A stretch of 64,000 bases of DNA from Uranotaenia lowii. Its lineage: Eukaryota > Arthropoda > Insecta > Diptera > Culicidae. The stretch lies in NCBI RefSeq assembly GCF_029784155.1, contig NC_073691.1, positions 129,642,714-129,706,713 on the forward strand. The letters run 5' to 3'. The notes beneath the pieces are model-generated. The model was not told the DNA's origin. It saw only the letters and a program-made list of their open reading frames with translations, and did not search any database. Numbering within the stretch: position 1 is the stretch's first letter; every line of letters begins with the position of its first letter. The translations under genes were made by a program, and so were the position numbers. This document shows, piece by piece, positions 21,689 through 33,350 of the stretch.

Positions 21689-22402
21689 CGAATGTTTCAA
21701 ATCATCGGAAGCGAAGTTCATTTTTTACACATGGTTGGCAATATTTTCCTGGGCCACTTAAAAAATACACCTGTGTACAAAAAGACGCGTACATCAAATT
21801 AACACGTTCGTCGCCATGGGGCCCATTCCGGGTGACGGGTGTGTTGCCTGAGAGGCCCCGTCACATAAAAAACGTGTGACGCTATCTTTCTTACTTGTGC
21901 TTGGCGACGAAAGTGTTCAAGAGCAGCGGAAATCATATTAGTAAATAAATTCAAAAGATAAGTGCAGGAGAGAAGCTCTAGAGCAAAGGTGAGCAACCTT
22001 TTGAATCAAAAGGCCGATTTGAATTTAAAATCGAATAAATTGATTTTCGGCGATTTCAGTCACGAAAAAATCATAAAACGATTTTTATTTCTTATCCAAC
22101 GTTTCGGCATTTATTATGCCTTTTTCAAGAAGTCTATTAATATAACATAATTAATGATGTGTTTAAAAAGGTGTGACAATATATGGTGAACTTACTGAAA
22201 TTTCTCGTTTTAATTGTCCAAAAATTTTTTTGAATCTGCTAAACGGTCTAATCGGGAAATGTAAGTCCAGTTGTCTGTGGTGTATAACAAAAATATTAAA
22301 AGTTGAGCTTTCTACTTGCATGCAATCTTCCTTGGAATCTGTTCTACTTACTATTGATCTGGTTGAGATGGATATAACACTTTGAAAGTTTTGAAAACGA
22401 AA

Positions 22403-23155
22403 CTTACTTACTTACTTAATGATCCCGCGCCGATCCTCCAGTGCATAGGGCCTTGGTAAAAGACCTCCACTGTTGACGATCCGGGGCCAGCGTCTTCACC
22501 TGGTCCCAGTCAAGATTCTCGTCGACAGTTCGGATTTCAGCGGCTAGGCTTCGCCGCCACGAGTTTCTGGGCCTGCCTCTTCTTCGATGACCTTCTGGAT
22601 TCCAATCTAGCGCCTCTCTGCAAATCTCGTTTTCATCTTTCCGCAGCGTGTGCCCAATCCATCTCCACTTACGTTTCCGAATCTCGATTTCTAGCGACCT
22701 TTGATGACACCGGCGATGTAGTTCCTCATTCGAGATCCAGTTGCCAGGCCACCAAGCTCGGATGATATTCCGCAGACAGCGGTTTACAAATAGGACTTGC
22801 AGTTTTCGCGTTGTCACCGCATATGTGCACCAAGTTTCGCACCCGTACAGCAATACGGATTTGACGTTCGACTTGAAGATTCGGATTTTCGTTCGTAGAG
22901 AGATCTGGTGTGACTTCCAGATGTTTCGGAGACTCGCAAACGCAAATCGGGCCTTTTTGATCCGGGTTTCGATGTCTTTCCTGGTACCATCATTAGGCGT
23001 TATCTGGCTATCAAGATACTGGAAGCACTCCACTTTCTCGACCTGTTGCCCAGCTACCATGAAACTGGAGGGATTTCCTGTGTTGATCTCCATCGACTTG
23101 GTCTTTCCGACATTGACTTTGAGACCTGAGGAACTTTCGGTGAGGTCGTCGAGTT
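22403..23155 (-). pseudogene. RTE-clade LINE, 3' end inserted in the Penelope-like element
   Basis: The frame reads GLKVNVGKTKSMEIN, CFQYLDSQI, LLYGCETW and then KWRWIGHTLRKDENEICREALDW with a GRPRNSWRR tail, typical of RTE C-termini. The 3' end is a short TAAG-type tandem (ACTTACTTACTTAA on the + strand). The 14-bp word TTTTGAAAACGAAA at 22389-22402 recurs at 23155-23168, a target duplication. It is 5'-truncated (no endonuclease, no RT catalytic motif). The frame is open for about 250 codons, so insertion is fairly recent. Confidence 0.88.
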
Positions 23156-23199
23156 TTTGAAAACGAAAACGGATATAAAAATAATTTTCACTGTTTTGG

Positions 23200-23720
23200 A
23201 TGTTGTTTTCCACCTAGCCACTACTGATGTTTGTTGTATTTTGTGTGTTTGATGTATTATTATGTGTATTGGTGTGTTTTTGTTTGTTTTTGATGGAGTT
23301 GAAAATACCGGCATAGATGACACTGAGCCCTTAAGTATCGTCTTCTTATTAACCGTGTTGCCATTCCTGTGACACATTTCTAAAGTTTGTAGACCGGAAG
23401 TGAAATTGTAACGATCAATTATTCTCGTGTTGTTCAAATCAAAGGAGTGATCGTGTTTTATGCTGTGATGAAGTAATGCAGTTTGTCCATTCAAATTTGC
23501 CATTCGCGGGTCGTCTTTATCCACTCCTTCGCTTCGTAGTTTGTCCAATGCCTTATTGTTCGATTTGTGTCCGCCAATCCTCTCCTTAAGTGTGTTTGTT
23601 GTCATTCAAATGTATTGAGAATCGCAGTCATTGCAAGGTATCGAGTAAACGACGTTCGAAAAATCGTCCTTGTGTACCGGATCTTTTACTTTCGTAAAAA
23701 TCTGCTTTATTTTAGAAATC
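23200..23720 (-). pseudogene. Penelope-like GIY-YIG endonuclease domain
   Basis: Reading leftward from about 23700: KVKDPVHKDDFSNVVYSIPC, then NDCDSQYI, a stop, and MTTNTLKERIGGHKSNN. This is the CxxC-linked GIY-YIG motif of Penelope-like elements, with a TGA where the glycine of YIG should be. The following segment (LNGQTALLHHSIKHDHSFDL) fits the family's conserved histidine region. The frame runs to about 23200, where the RTE insertion begins shortly after. The catalytic unit is dead because of the stop. Confidence 0.8.
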
Positions 23721-24239
23721 GTTTTCGTAGCTAACTTAAACGATGAATAGTCTGTTTTTAGAAATTTTCCGATTATGTCAGTTAATCCAGGACAATTAAA
23801 ACGAGAAATTTCAGTAAGTACACCATATATTGTAACACCTTTTTAAACACATCATTAATTATGTTATATTAATAGACTCCTTGAAAAAGGCATTATAAAT
23901 GCCAAAACTTCGGATGAAGAAATAAAAATCGTTTTATGATTTTTTCGTGACTGAAATCGCCGAAAATCAATTTATTCATTACCCATCCAGTCGATAGAAT
24001 TTTAATATAAATTTTAAATCTTGTAATTTTTCGATAAAAATTACTTGATATAGTTAGCCCCCACCCCCCTCGCGATGTTTTAACTTCCTAGTGACAAAAA
24101 AACGATCTGAAATTTGTTCTGGCCTAAATGGCCAGAAAAAAGTTAACTATCTGAATGACTGTCGGGCAAATGCAGATAGGTGCATATTTGATCGAGCCAT
24201 ATAAATTGTCCTAACAATCCATTAACGAGAAAAGTTCGG

Positions 24240-25033
24240 CATAAAAATTTGAAAAAAGCTTCGGTTGCGAAGTGAATGCTTGCTGGAGCAAACAGTGACT
24301 AAATATCGGGAGGAGAAAATCAACAATGAACGCTAGGCAACACAAAGCGAAGGAAAAATCATCGTACATAGTTCACTTAGACCAGGCCCACCAATGGTTG
24401 CTAAACCTCGAATCGAGTACATTCAGCAACATATCTATCAATCCATCATCGCACCAACAGTCGCTAACTTGATTCGAGATATAGCATTCGAGCAGTAGGT
24501 TGTTACAGAATGCGTTTATGTAGCAACGCAGCTGGTCGTCGCTATCAGAAAATAAACAAACACATATACCAACCGGGATGGCAACAATGGGTGTGTAAAT
24601 CAGTAAGTAGATAACAACGCAACCAATCAAAACATCTAAAATACCGACCGAAATAGCAACGCCCGGTGGGTTTGGTCTTAGACGGCGCTTTCCTGTTGCA
24701 TGTTTTATGATTCTTTCGCGAGTATCGATTGGAAATTTTGAGACAAACGAAGCGAATATCAGTAAGCCTGGGTTCATGTTCTTTAGAACAAAACGGACAG
24801 AATTGGCGGAGCTTCTCCGTGTTGCTGCAAGAACGGGAAAAGACGCTTCTCGAGGCACTCAGATTTGTAAATATCGCTATTTACTGTGCTCTTTGTCACG
24901 AAAGGCTCACTCCTCAGTCCGCAAAGGCAGATGGCCTGTCAAACGAGATATTCGGCAAAGGACTGAAGCAACTGTCAAATCACATACAAACGGACCGTAC
25001 CGACTTTTTGGAACCAGAACGTCAGTTACCCTT
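24240..25033 (+). other. Possible captured coding fragment, unidentified
   Basis: One + frame from about 24760 reads QEREKTLLEALRFVNIAIYC, ALCHERLTPQSAKADG and LSNEIFGKGLKQLSNH, and looks coding-like in composition. I do not recognise a family. The opposite strand is also open (24373-24858) with hydrophobic stretches, so neither can be preferred firmly. It ends at a MITE boundary at 25034. The end (GTACC...CCAGAACGTCAG) is shared in inverse orientation with 33665-33725, so part of it is repetitive. Confidence 0.3.
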
Positions 25034-25746
25034 CACTCAGAGGAAATCTTATTATAAATTTCATAAGATACATCTTATGAACCACTTTTTTGCGTCCAAA
25101 CTAATTTTTCATAAGAGACTTATGAAATTCTTTCAATTTTCATACGATGTTCTTATGAAAAATAGAAGAAACGGCATTGTGAAAAAATGATGAACACATT
25201 CATTCATAGCATCAGTTTTTTTTCATCATCTAACAGTACGAAGCAATCGCCAGTTCATAGTTATTATAGTTTTCCTTCAATGTTAAATGTTATTGTTATC
25301 TCCGGAATGGTAAGTTCGATTTGATGTTTTTGGTGTGAACGTTGAATATATTAATAAACTAAAATACATTATTTGTTTACTTTTCAGCAAGCTGATCGGC
25401 AAAAAACGAAAGGTCGAAGATTAAGATGCAGCAAAAAAAAACTTTGATGGAGCCGTCTGTTGATGCGCTTCTGATGGTGACCATGAAGGATTTAATTTTA
25501 AACAAATTTGGCAAACAATAAAGTGAATGTTTTCAGCATGAAATATCGAGAATTTTTCTTATTAGAAAGTGATTTACTGTTTCCATAAGAATCTCTTATG
25601 AAAAGCAACAACCTCTCAATGAAGTAGGCGTTCATCTTCAGAATTCATTCGCGTCATAAGACAATCTTATGAATTTCATTAATTTTTCTTATGGCGCCAC
25701 TTCATAAGAGAATCTTATGGCATACATAATAGTATTTTTCTGAGTG
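25034..25746. mobile_element. Hairpin-rich MITE with many CATAAG/CTTATG motifs
   Basis: Inverted ends begin CACTCAGAGGAAATCTTATT and, on the other strand, CACTCAGAAAAATACTATTA. Both terminal zones hold several short palindromes of the form CATAAGA...TCTTATG spaced 3-8 bases apart. The middle (25200-25560) is AT-rich without a clear gene. Confidence 0.75.
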
Positions 25747-26042
25747 TTTGATTTCAATGGCATTTTGGTACCAAAACGTCAGTGCGGTACTAAAATGTCA
25801 GTTCGGAAATTCCCTTCTCTTTCAGCCCCTTGATATTCAGAGGCGAACTTCGACATTTTCTTCTTCTTGAATTTTTCGTCCACATCGAACTTGGGTGAAA
25901 AACTCCAACCCCGGAATTTGCTTAAAATCGGCTTTTATATACGTTTTCCATCACACAGCAGCCATATTTTGTCGCTCATCGCGGTTTGGGAAGTTCTGTA
26001 CCTTGTATGTATGTAGTTCAGCTCTCTTCTTTGCATTCTAGA

Positions 26043-26324
26043 CGTAGCTCTGCGACATGCCGATCTTTTTAGCCGAATCACGGCTTGAGACGTTGGGATT
26101 TTCATTAATCATCCGTTTCACCTTTCCCTCCGTCTTTTTGTTCTCCCCGCTTTTCTTCCAGCTCCTCTGTCGTGGTCCAACATCATCCGCATCCTCTTCA
26201 ACACTCTGGAGGCGGTTGAATGGTGAATGTTCAACATTTTTCCCAACTGCCGGTGCGACAGGTCAGTAAATTCCAGGTGTTTAGAAAGAATTTGTTCCCT
26301 CGACTCGCGTTGGTTCACCTCCAT
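26043..26324 (-). pseudogene. Mariner-type transposase, N-terminal fragment
   Basis: MEVNQRESREQILSKHLEFT is followed by a helix-turn-helix HRQLGKMLNIHHSTASRVLK. After a frame change near 26130 comes GKVKRMINENPNVSSRDSAK and KIGMSQSYV. This is the paired-like DNA-binding half of a mariner/ITmD37 transposase. The catalytic half is missing and no inverted ends were found. Confidence 0.75.
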
Positions 26325-26892
26325 TTTCGTTGAATCGAAAAACAACACTTCGAGTTTGACAGCATGTAAACATCAATGAGAAAGTATGCAAAATTTGGTT
26401 GATTTTTACTTAATGTTATGCCCTGTTGAATGTGTCGCAATGATTTCGTGTTCGCCCTTCGTCCTTGCTGGCTGATTGTTTCCATCCTGCTTGTCTTGTG
26501 ATAGGATATGAGATATGTTTTATTTGGTTTCTTCCAGACATATGCAATGCGGTTGTGCTGGGAGGACAATGCCAGTTATTAGGAAGCTTGTAATGCCGGT
26601 CTGGCATAAAATCTTATACCGATAATTCCACCTCCAAGGAAGTACATTATTGAAGTAGAATCTGATTTTTGGGTGTAGGATAAGCGGAGTTCTACTCTGC
26701 CGCTCATAGCAAGTCTGTCCCATTTGCGTTTTTCTTGAAATGAGAAAAACGGCATTGAAAAATCGTAAAAAGTCCTTCGATAATTCGGCACTTGTATGCG
26801 TTTTTGATCAAAGTAATCAACAGAATCTGTCTCTGCTATGGCTAATGAAAGATTTCCGCTTTATAAGGATTATTTTTTTGTTTTGATTTTGA

Positions 26893-27791
26893 TTTGCTCA
26901 TTGTGGCGCTCCTAGTGGACGGATTTGGAAACTTTTTTCACCCATGTGTCGGGAAATTCATTACCTTTCACCATGTATTTATGTCATAACACCAAACGAT
27001 AGAATTTTGTAAACAACCGCCATGGAAGCCGAACGGAGAGATCAAATTGTGCACAGTTTTCTTACGAGTACGAGTACGAGAATTTCTTCGAAACAGCAAT
27101 GAATAATTTTTTTAATTTTTTTTTATGAAAGAGTAATGAAAATGCTACATTTGTATGAAAAACAAATTATGAATTCGTTAATAAATGACTGAACTACACG
27201 CAATTGTTTGTGTTCCAATATTAAATGAAGCAGACTTTACATCCGTCGAACTTGGTCAGCACTTGGTCGTACAGCTTTCGAGCACGGATTCTGGCCACAT
27301 TGTTCTGCTTCAGCGTCCGATTTGGCTGTTTGCTGGCTCGGAATGACCTTATTCCTTCCCGGAGACGAATTCGTCGCACCGTACTGTGAGCGGCCTGGAA
27401 CTTATTGGCCAAATCGCGGTCTGAAAGATTGGGATTCCTCTTGACGGCCTTGATGACTTTCCCACGCAGTTTCCGGTCGACAGTTCCACTCCGACGCTTC
27501 GAATACGGCTTCCGAGCCGTCGTCAATGTTTCCTTGTACTGCTTGATAACACGCCATACGGTATTTCTGGGCATTTTAAGTTGTTTAGCTAGCTTCGATG
27601 CCGACAACAATGGATTTTCATGAAAACTGTGCACAATTTGATCTCTCCGTTCGGCTTCCATGGCGGTTGTTTACAAAATGCTATCGTTTGGTGTTATGAC
27701 ATAAATACATGGTGAAAGGTAATGAATTTCCCGACACGTGGGTGAAAAAAGTTTCCAAATCCGTCCACTAGGAGCGCCACAATGAGCAAAA
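26893..27791. mobile_element. Foldback mariner derivative (ITmD37 group)
   Basis: About 168 bp at the left (26893-27060) is the inverse of 27618-27791, including the untranslated leader and the first 13 codons of the transposase. A 28-bp word (TGTTCCAATATTAAATGAAG...) occurs at 27209-27236 and again at 27798-27825, just outside. The element thus has its 5' end at both sides, as produced by template switching or abortive gap repair. Confidence 0.75.
27221..27661 (-). pseudogene. Mariner transposase, DNA-binding half
   Basis: 146 residues: MEAERRDQIVHSFHENPLLS, a first helix-turn-helix (ASKLAKQLKMPRNTVWRVIK), a basic linker, then a second (NLSDRDLANKFQAAHSTVRR) and KQPNRTLKQNNVARIR. It stops at KFDGCKVCFI, just before the first catalytic Asp motif. 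Without the DDE domain it cannot transpose, but the frame is clean and could give a DNA-binding repressor-like product. Confidence 0.85.
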
Positions 27792-28016
27792 GAATTTGTT
27801 CCAATATTAAATGAAGCAGACTTTATGCCATATGGGACCGACTTGCGATCATTCGTTCAATGGGACAAATTTACTTGAGGTTTTTTTCAATGTGCATCAG
27901 AACAAAGTAATGACAACAAAGTTTTCTCTTGATACTACAGATAAAATTAAAGTGTTTCCAGCGATAAACTGAAAAATGATGAAAACGCAAATGGGACGGA
28001 CTTGCTATGAGCGGCA

Positions 28017-29802
28017 GTACTGTAAATCATTCATCAGAAACTGTCCCTCGAATCCGTGAAAGCTCCCGGAAACGTCTGTGAACCCCAACAAAATTTTCAA
28101 CAATCTTAGCCTTCGTCTTCCCACAGGCAAGGAGACAACAGACAACTTCGTTTAGGAATCTAATTAAATGGAAATTTATTAATTCCGGCTAGGTGTTCCC
28201 GCAGGTGTGACCAATATAATAATGCTTTCTTTTGTCTTATTCCTGCCCCAGTCATTCCGTTTCCAATAAGCTCATCTGGTTCGGAAAACGAGCAAAAAAT
28301 AAGAGCAACAAAGCTGCTACTGCTGCTGCTCATTCTCGTGTATCCAAAGGCAAACAAACGCCACATGTGTTGTTTTGCTCCATGGCCTATCGACCGATCC
28401 CGGCAACAGCAATCCAGCAATCCACCCACTCACACATCCGGATTTCGGTCGGGTGCTTGCTTGTTTTATGAACATCTTCGCTTCCGACGGAGCGGATATC
28501 CGGAGGAACCGGATCGGCGAAAATTAACAGATTCCAATAACAGTTTGCTTTTATTGACGAAATATTTCGCCGGAAACGACCTCGGCGAATCGTCATCGTC
28601 AGACGTTGTTGCCTCTCATATCTTTGATGGTTCAACCGGGAGCAGTTGAAGAAACGTTGTCAATGGGAATCAATTGATAACTAATTCATGGTGTTTTATT
28701 TTACTTCTCGCTAGGCCCTGGGAACTGTTCGGGGCGTGAAGGTTGTCGAAAAGTAACACGATTAGTTAAAACCCGGGCAGAAAATTGGTTTTTGCAGGTT
28801 TAGTTTTTGGTGTGAGAAGTATCACTTTGGAAGCACTTTGGAAACAAGCGGAGGCTATTGAGTTATCTTATTTCATCACATTAAGATTATGTTATCAATG
28901 GAAACAATTTCCTTGTACATATTCAGTTTACATTTTTAACGAAATGATCTACTGACAGATCCGTATTGTACAGGCAGTTTTCTATAAGCCTACCTGATAA
29001 GCCCATACTGGTTATTTTCCAGGGATAAAAGTACGAAACGGCTGAATTTTCCTTGAGTTTTTTTTGCATTATCTAAAGAGGCATTTGCATGTTGAACCAT
29101 GACGAATGTCTTTTATTACAAACATCTCTCTACCATAAACAAACATGCAGGACACTCTTCAGAAAATCTGCTCAATTTTTTACAAAGCGATTACACTGCC
29201 ATCTGTTGCCGATATTGCCTACCAACCAATTTCGATTTAAAAAAAAGATTTGGTTACCTCTGCTGACAATAAGGGTATAAACGGTCGATGAAATTGATGA
29301 CTGGTTGGCCTTAGCCATCACCTCGAAACTTGATTCGGATTTTGTCTCATCAGAGTTGCTAGGTTGTTTTGACAAAAATGAATATTTACTCGCTTTTAAT
29401 TTCTCGAATATTTTAACTTAATTTTCAACTATCAACATTACTAACAGATTTGATAGCAACTTAACAGATTTTAAGAGTCATTTAAGCACCTTGCGTATGT
29501 AAAAAACTCAATTCAGTAGATAAAGTAATTTTGTGTGTTTAGACAGTAGTGAGTGATAGAGAAGCTGAAAATGTTTCATATTACGGTTTAATCACTATAA
29601 ATTACAATAACTATGTGCATAACTCAGTTTAGTGGGTTGTGCCAACGTAAGAATTTTTAACTACACAAACACGTCGTGTGTTATTTGTATAGCTATGTGC
29701 ATATTTCAAATTAATTCCTGCAAGTTGTTTTCAAACAAGTAACAATTACAAACCTAAACATATTGAATACGGACTTGAGAAATAAAGTCAATACAGAACA
29801 TA
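28017..29802. other. Intronic sequence without recognised elements
   Basis: 28160-28660 is richer in GC and CpG than its neighbours and has overlapping open frames on both strands, none resembling a known protein. The remainder is AT-rich. Confidence 0.45.
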
Positions 29803-30175
29803 AGACTGGCCCAAATGTGTATGGGATGATTTTTACAACATTTTTTTCTACGCGGCACCCCCTAGACTGGTGCATTTATGTGAAAAAATAACTTTCTGAA
29901 AGTTTCAGGTCATTTGGCAGAAGCACGAGCTGGTTCCAAGGACTTGAAATTTGTATGGAGATTTTCGGCAAAATGTATGAAAAATCGACATACTTTCACT
30001 CTTTGTGTTCTGAAATATGTTTCCAGTATGCTAGAAGCTCAGAATTTCAGAAATTGTAGTTAAAACAATGAAAAACAAGTTTGCAGCAGATTGTGACGAT
30101 ACGAGTTGACTGTGATGAGTTATTTGCAATAAAATGTGTGATTTTTTCACATTTTATCGATATATCGTCAACGGT
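29803..30175. repeat. Single arm of the 9-bp-TSD foldback family
   Basis: From AAGACTGGCCCAAATGTG onward it matches the arm of the element at 19551-20500 (best to the inverse of 20130-20500): GCGGCACCCCCTAGACTGGT, then AAATGTATGAAAAATCGACA. The second arm is missing, so this is a truncated or half-deleted copy. Confidence 0.75.
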
Positions 30176-30231
30176 GTATGGGCTAAGTTACTTTGGGGAT
30201 AAGCTTTATTCGCAGAAAGTCTCGCATATAC

Positions 30232-30327
30232 AGTGATGTAGTTAAGCGGTTAGCATCCTGAGATGGTAATTGCAGTGCCACTGCAGGTATGGGTTTGATT
30301 CTCCTTACCTGCAGTGATTTTTTTTTA
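30232..30327 (+). ncRNA. tRNA-like Pol III unit
   Basis: A-box-like TAGTTAAGCGGTTAGCAT, B-box-like GGGTTTGATTCTC and a T9 terminator. The B box sits in the loop of a perfect 10-bp stem (ACTGCAGGTA/TACCTGCAGT), longer than a true T arm. Probably the head of a tRNA-derived SINE. Confidence 0.5.
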
Positions 30328-30467
30328 ATTTGGGTTTCCAATACATTGCGGTATTAGACTTAGGGGGATGAGTTCTCGTTCAAGAGCTTAACTTTGGCCT
30401 TAAGCCGTCAATAGCCAAACCTGTAGGGAGCAAGGGGCTGAAGAAAACAAAAATTCCCGTACCAAGT

Positions 30468-33350
30468 TTTTTTTTTTTTACTTTAATTCAATTTATTGAG
30501 ACCGAATAAGTTTGAAAAAACTGTTGACGGTCCCCCGACGGTGATACATTTCAAGTGTAGTGTGTGTTTGCTTTTTGCTTATCTACTACTTAAAACTATT
30601 CACTGTTTGCTGCCTTAAGGTTAAAGGAAAAGGAAAAGGAAAAGGAAGGATTCGGGATTGAGTATGTAGAAGGAAGGGTAAAGGATGGATTTAAGGGTAA
30701 TGCTTTAATTTCCCACGCCAGGTTGCACACGGTTATGAAGACCATTTCCTGTCTTCTCCTCCCAAGAGTCCATAGTGTTGACAAGGTTTACCGCGCTTGC
30801 CACGCGTTACTTTGGTGGCGAACTGTTTCTTAGGAGGTCCGTGCAATTTAATTTTGTGTTTAGATTCAAGAAGCACAGTAAGATCACACCCCTCCACTAG
30901 CCATACTATCTATGTACAGTATGGTTTCGTAAGAGTGGGAGGACCCTACTGTGCTGAGTTTCGTTTAAGGTATAGTTGGTTTTATTGAAGTCTAGGAATA
31001 ATTTTAATTGTTTTTTAAATATGGAGAATCTGTTAATACTTTTTAGTTCACTTGGTAGTGAGTTGAATATACGAATTGCTTTATTCACAACACTTTTTTG
31101 AGCAAAAGAAGTGCGTAATCTTCTAGTTAAAAGATTAATGTGAGCTGAGCCTCGAGTATTGTGGCTATGAGAGTCAGATGTTAGGGTAAAATCTAGTTGA
31201 TGTTTAATAAGATTATTTACAACTTTGTATATGTATTGGCATAATTCGAACATATTAAGTATATCTAAAGATAGCACTTTCAAGTTGTAGAGCAGTGCAG
31301 TCGGATGTAAGATAGGAAGATTTCTTATAATCTTGACTGCTTTATTTTGTAAAATTCGAATAGGTTGTAAATAAATATTGGCACTACTGCCCCATATAGA
31401 ATTCATGTAAGTTATATGGGAGTGTATGTAAGCGAAATAAATTTTCCATGCGGTATTTTCAGTAATTATAGAGCGTATTTTTCTCAAAGCAAAAACATAC
31501 GGTGTTATTTTAGAGCGTACGTGTTTTGTGTGCACGTTCCATTTCATACTATTATCCATTAACAAACCTAAGTACTTTACTGAATCAACTTGTTCAATTG
31601 GAGATCCTCGTAACGAGATCTGAAGAGTTTGAAAATTTCCTCGAAGATTAAAGATCATGTAATTAGTTTTTTTCAAATTCATCTCCATGTGATTTGATAG
31701 AAAAAAATCAAACAGTAACTCAAGGTCATGTTCAATATTTTGTTTCAGCAATGTCAAATCCTTAGAAATTGTTGCATCATCCGCGTAAAGCTGTAATTTT
31801 CCTTTCAGTGGCAGCGAAAATATATTGTTGATATAAATTATGAATAACAATGGCCCAAGGATGGATCCTTGTGGGACCCCGTGCTTAATCGTTTGAAGTG
31901 AACTAGTCGTATTGTTGATTTTAACTGATTGTTGCCTATTGTGTAAATACGATTGCATGAACAGTTGAGCGGAATAGGAAAAACCTATTTCGGAGAGCTT
32001 TTTGATCAGTAATTTATGGTGAACTGAATCAAACGCTTTTTTCACATCTATGAATACACATGCTACAACTTTGCCGTTGTCCATTCCACTAGAGATTCCA
32101 TCAATTAGGTTGACAGCAGCAGATAGAGTATTAGATTTTGGGACAAAACCAAATTGGTTAGGGTGGATGATATTATTCGTAACACAGAACTCCTGTATCT
32201 GTGAATATAGTGTTTTTTCAATAGGTTTCGAAAACGCATTAAGTACTGATATGGGGCGGTAATTTCCAAGAACCGTTTTATCAGCCGTTTTATAAACTGG
32301 AATTACTTTTGCAAGCTTCATGATATTTGGAAAATTACTGTTTCTTATACAGTCGTTAATCAAGGTCGTATATTTCGATAAATAAAGGTTTTTATATTTT
32401 TTCATAAACCTGGTGGATATTTTGTCCAAGCCAGTGGCTGCATTGCTATCAAGCTCATCAATGAATTTTGATACTTGATCTTGCAGAACAGAAGAAAAAT
32501 TGAAAGTTATATGTGAAATATCGCTGTTCATAGCCAGTGATTCTAATGGTTCAGGTATTGAATCACAAACATCCAGATAAAAGTTATTAAACGAGTTGGA
32601 TACAATTGTTTCATCAGAAACCAAATTTCCATTTATGTTGATGGTATACTTTGATGATTCACTTTTCCTTGTTTTATTAAAAATCAATTCGTTTATTTGA
32701 TTCCACATAATTTTGGGATTATTCAAATTGTTCTGAATTTTAGAACCATAGTAATGTTTTTTAGAAAGTTTTATTTTATTGCTCACCATATTTCTTATCC
32801 GCTTGTATTCGTTTTCAATAGTAATATCGAGTTTCACAGCGTCAAAAAGTTTTCGTTTCTTCAAAATTAGCTTCAAAATTTCCTGAGTAATATAAGGTTT
32901 TTTTGATTTACATTTTCGAGCCGTAATTGATTTTGTGTTGCGCTCAATAACGTTTTTAAAGTGGTCAATGAATCCTTCCAGGTTATCAACATGGTTCACA
33001 GAAAGATCATTATCAGATATATTATCATAATTGATTATTGTTTTGATAGGCAAATTTTGTTGAATGGTTGATACTTGCTGATTCATGGATAATATTATTG
33101 TTTTATGATCCGATAAGTCGGGATCTCTTTCGAGCAGAGTAAAATGAAAAGTATTTGTACACAAGTCGGTTAGCACATGATCAATGATAGTAGATATAGT
33201 ATAAAATACTCTTGTTGCATATTTTTTTTCTATAGGGTTCAAAATCATAAAGCCATTACCCTGAGCGGTGCTACAATAGCTGAGAACTGTTGAATCGTGT
33301 ATGTCGAGAAGATTGATATTAAAATCTCCAAAAACCAAATTTTCAGTCAA
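30468..33350 (-). mobile_element. 5'-truncated CR1/L2-like LINE
   Basis: The 3' end is a T-run on the + strand (30468-30479), i.e. a poly(A) tail. A 3' UTR of about 430 bp follows, then the ORF2 frame. Homology starts abruptly within the endonuclease at about 33350. No target duplication was found by eye. Confidence 0.8.

Larger units (their letters stand above)
22035..23977 (-). mobile_element. Penelope-like element fragment with inverted terminal repeats
   Basis: Inverse copies of about 185 bp at 22035-22219 and 23790-23977 bound the segment. They share TTTCGGCGATTTCAGTCACG and a TTTAAAAAGGTGT phrase. Between them the minus strand encodes a GIY-YIG-type domain as found at the C-terminus of Penelope-like reverse transcriptases. 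These elements are known for LTR-like repeats in odd orientations. The RT part is absent. Confidence 0.7.
26697..28016. mobile_element. MITE split by a mariner insertion
   Basis: The left end CTGCCGCTCATAGCAAGTCT and the right end GACTTGCTATGAGCGGCAG (one change) are inverse over about 37 bp. TACT on both sides may be the target duplication. The mariner-derived block at 26893-27825 lies inside. Confidence 0.65.

Noticed and set aside
24373..24858. 161-codon membrane-like minus-strand protein
   Set aside because: It overlaps a more coding-like + frame, lacks a family match, and its hydrophobic stretches follow from AT-rich composition.
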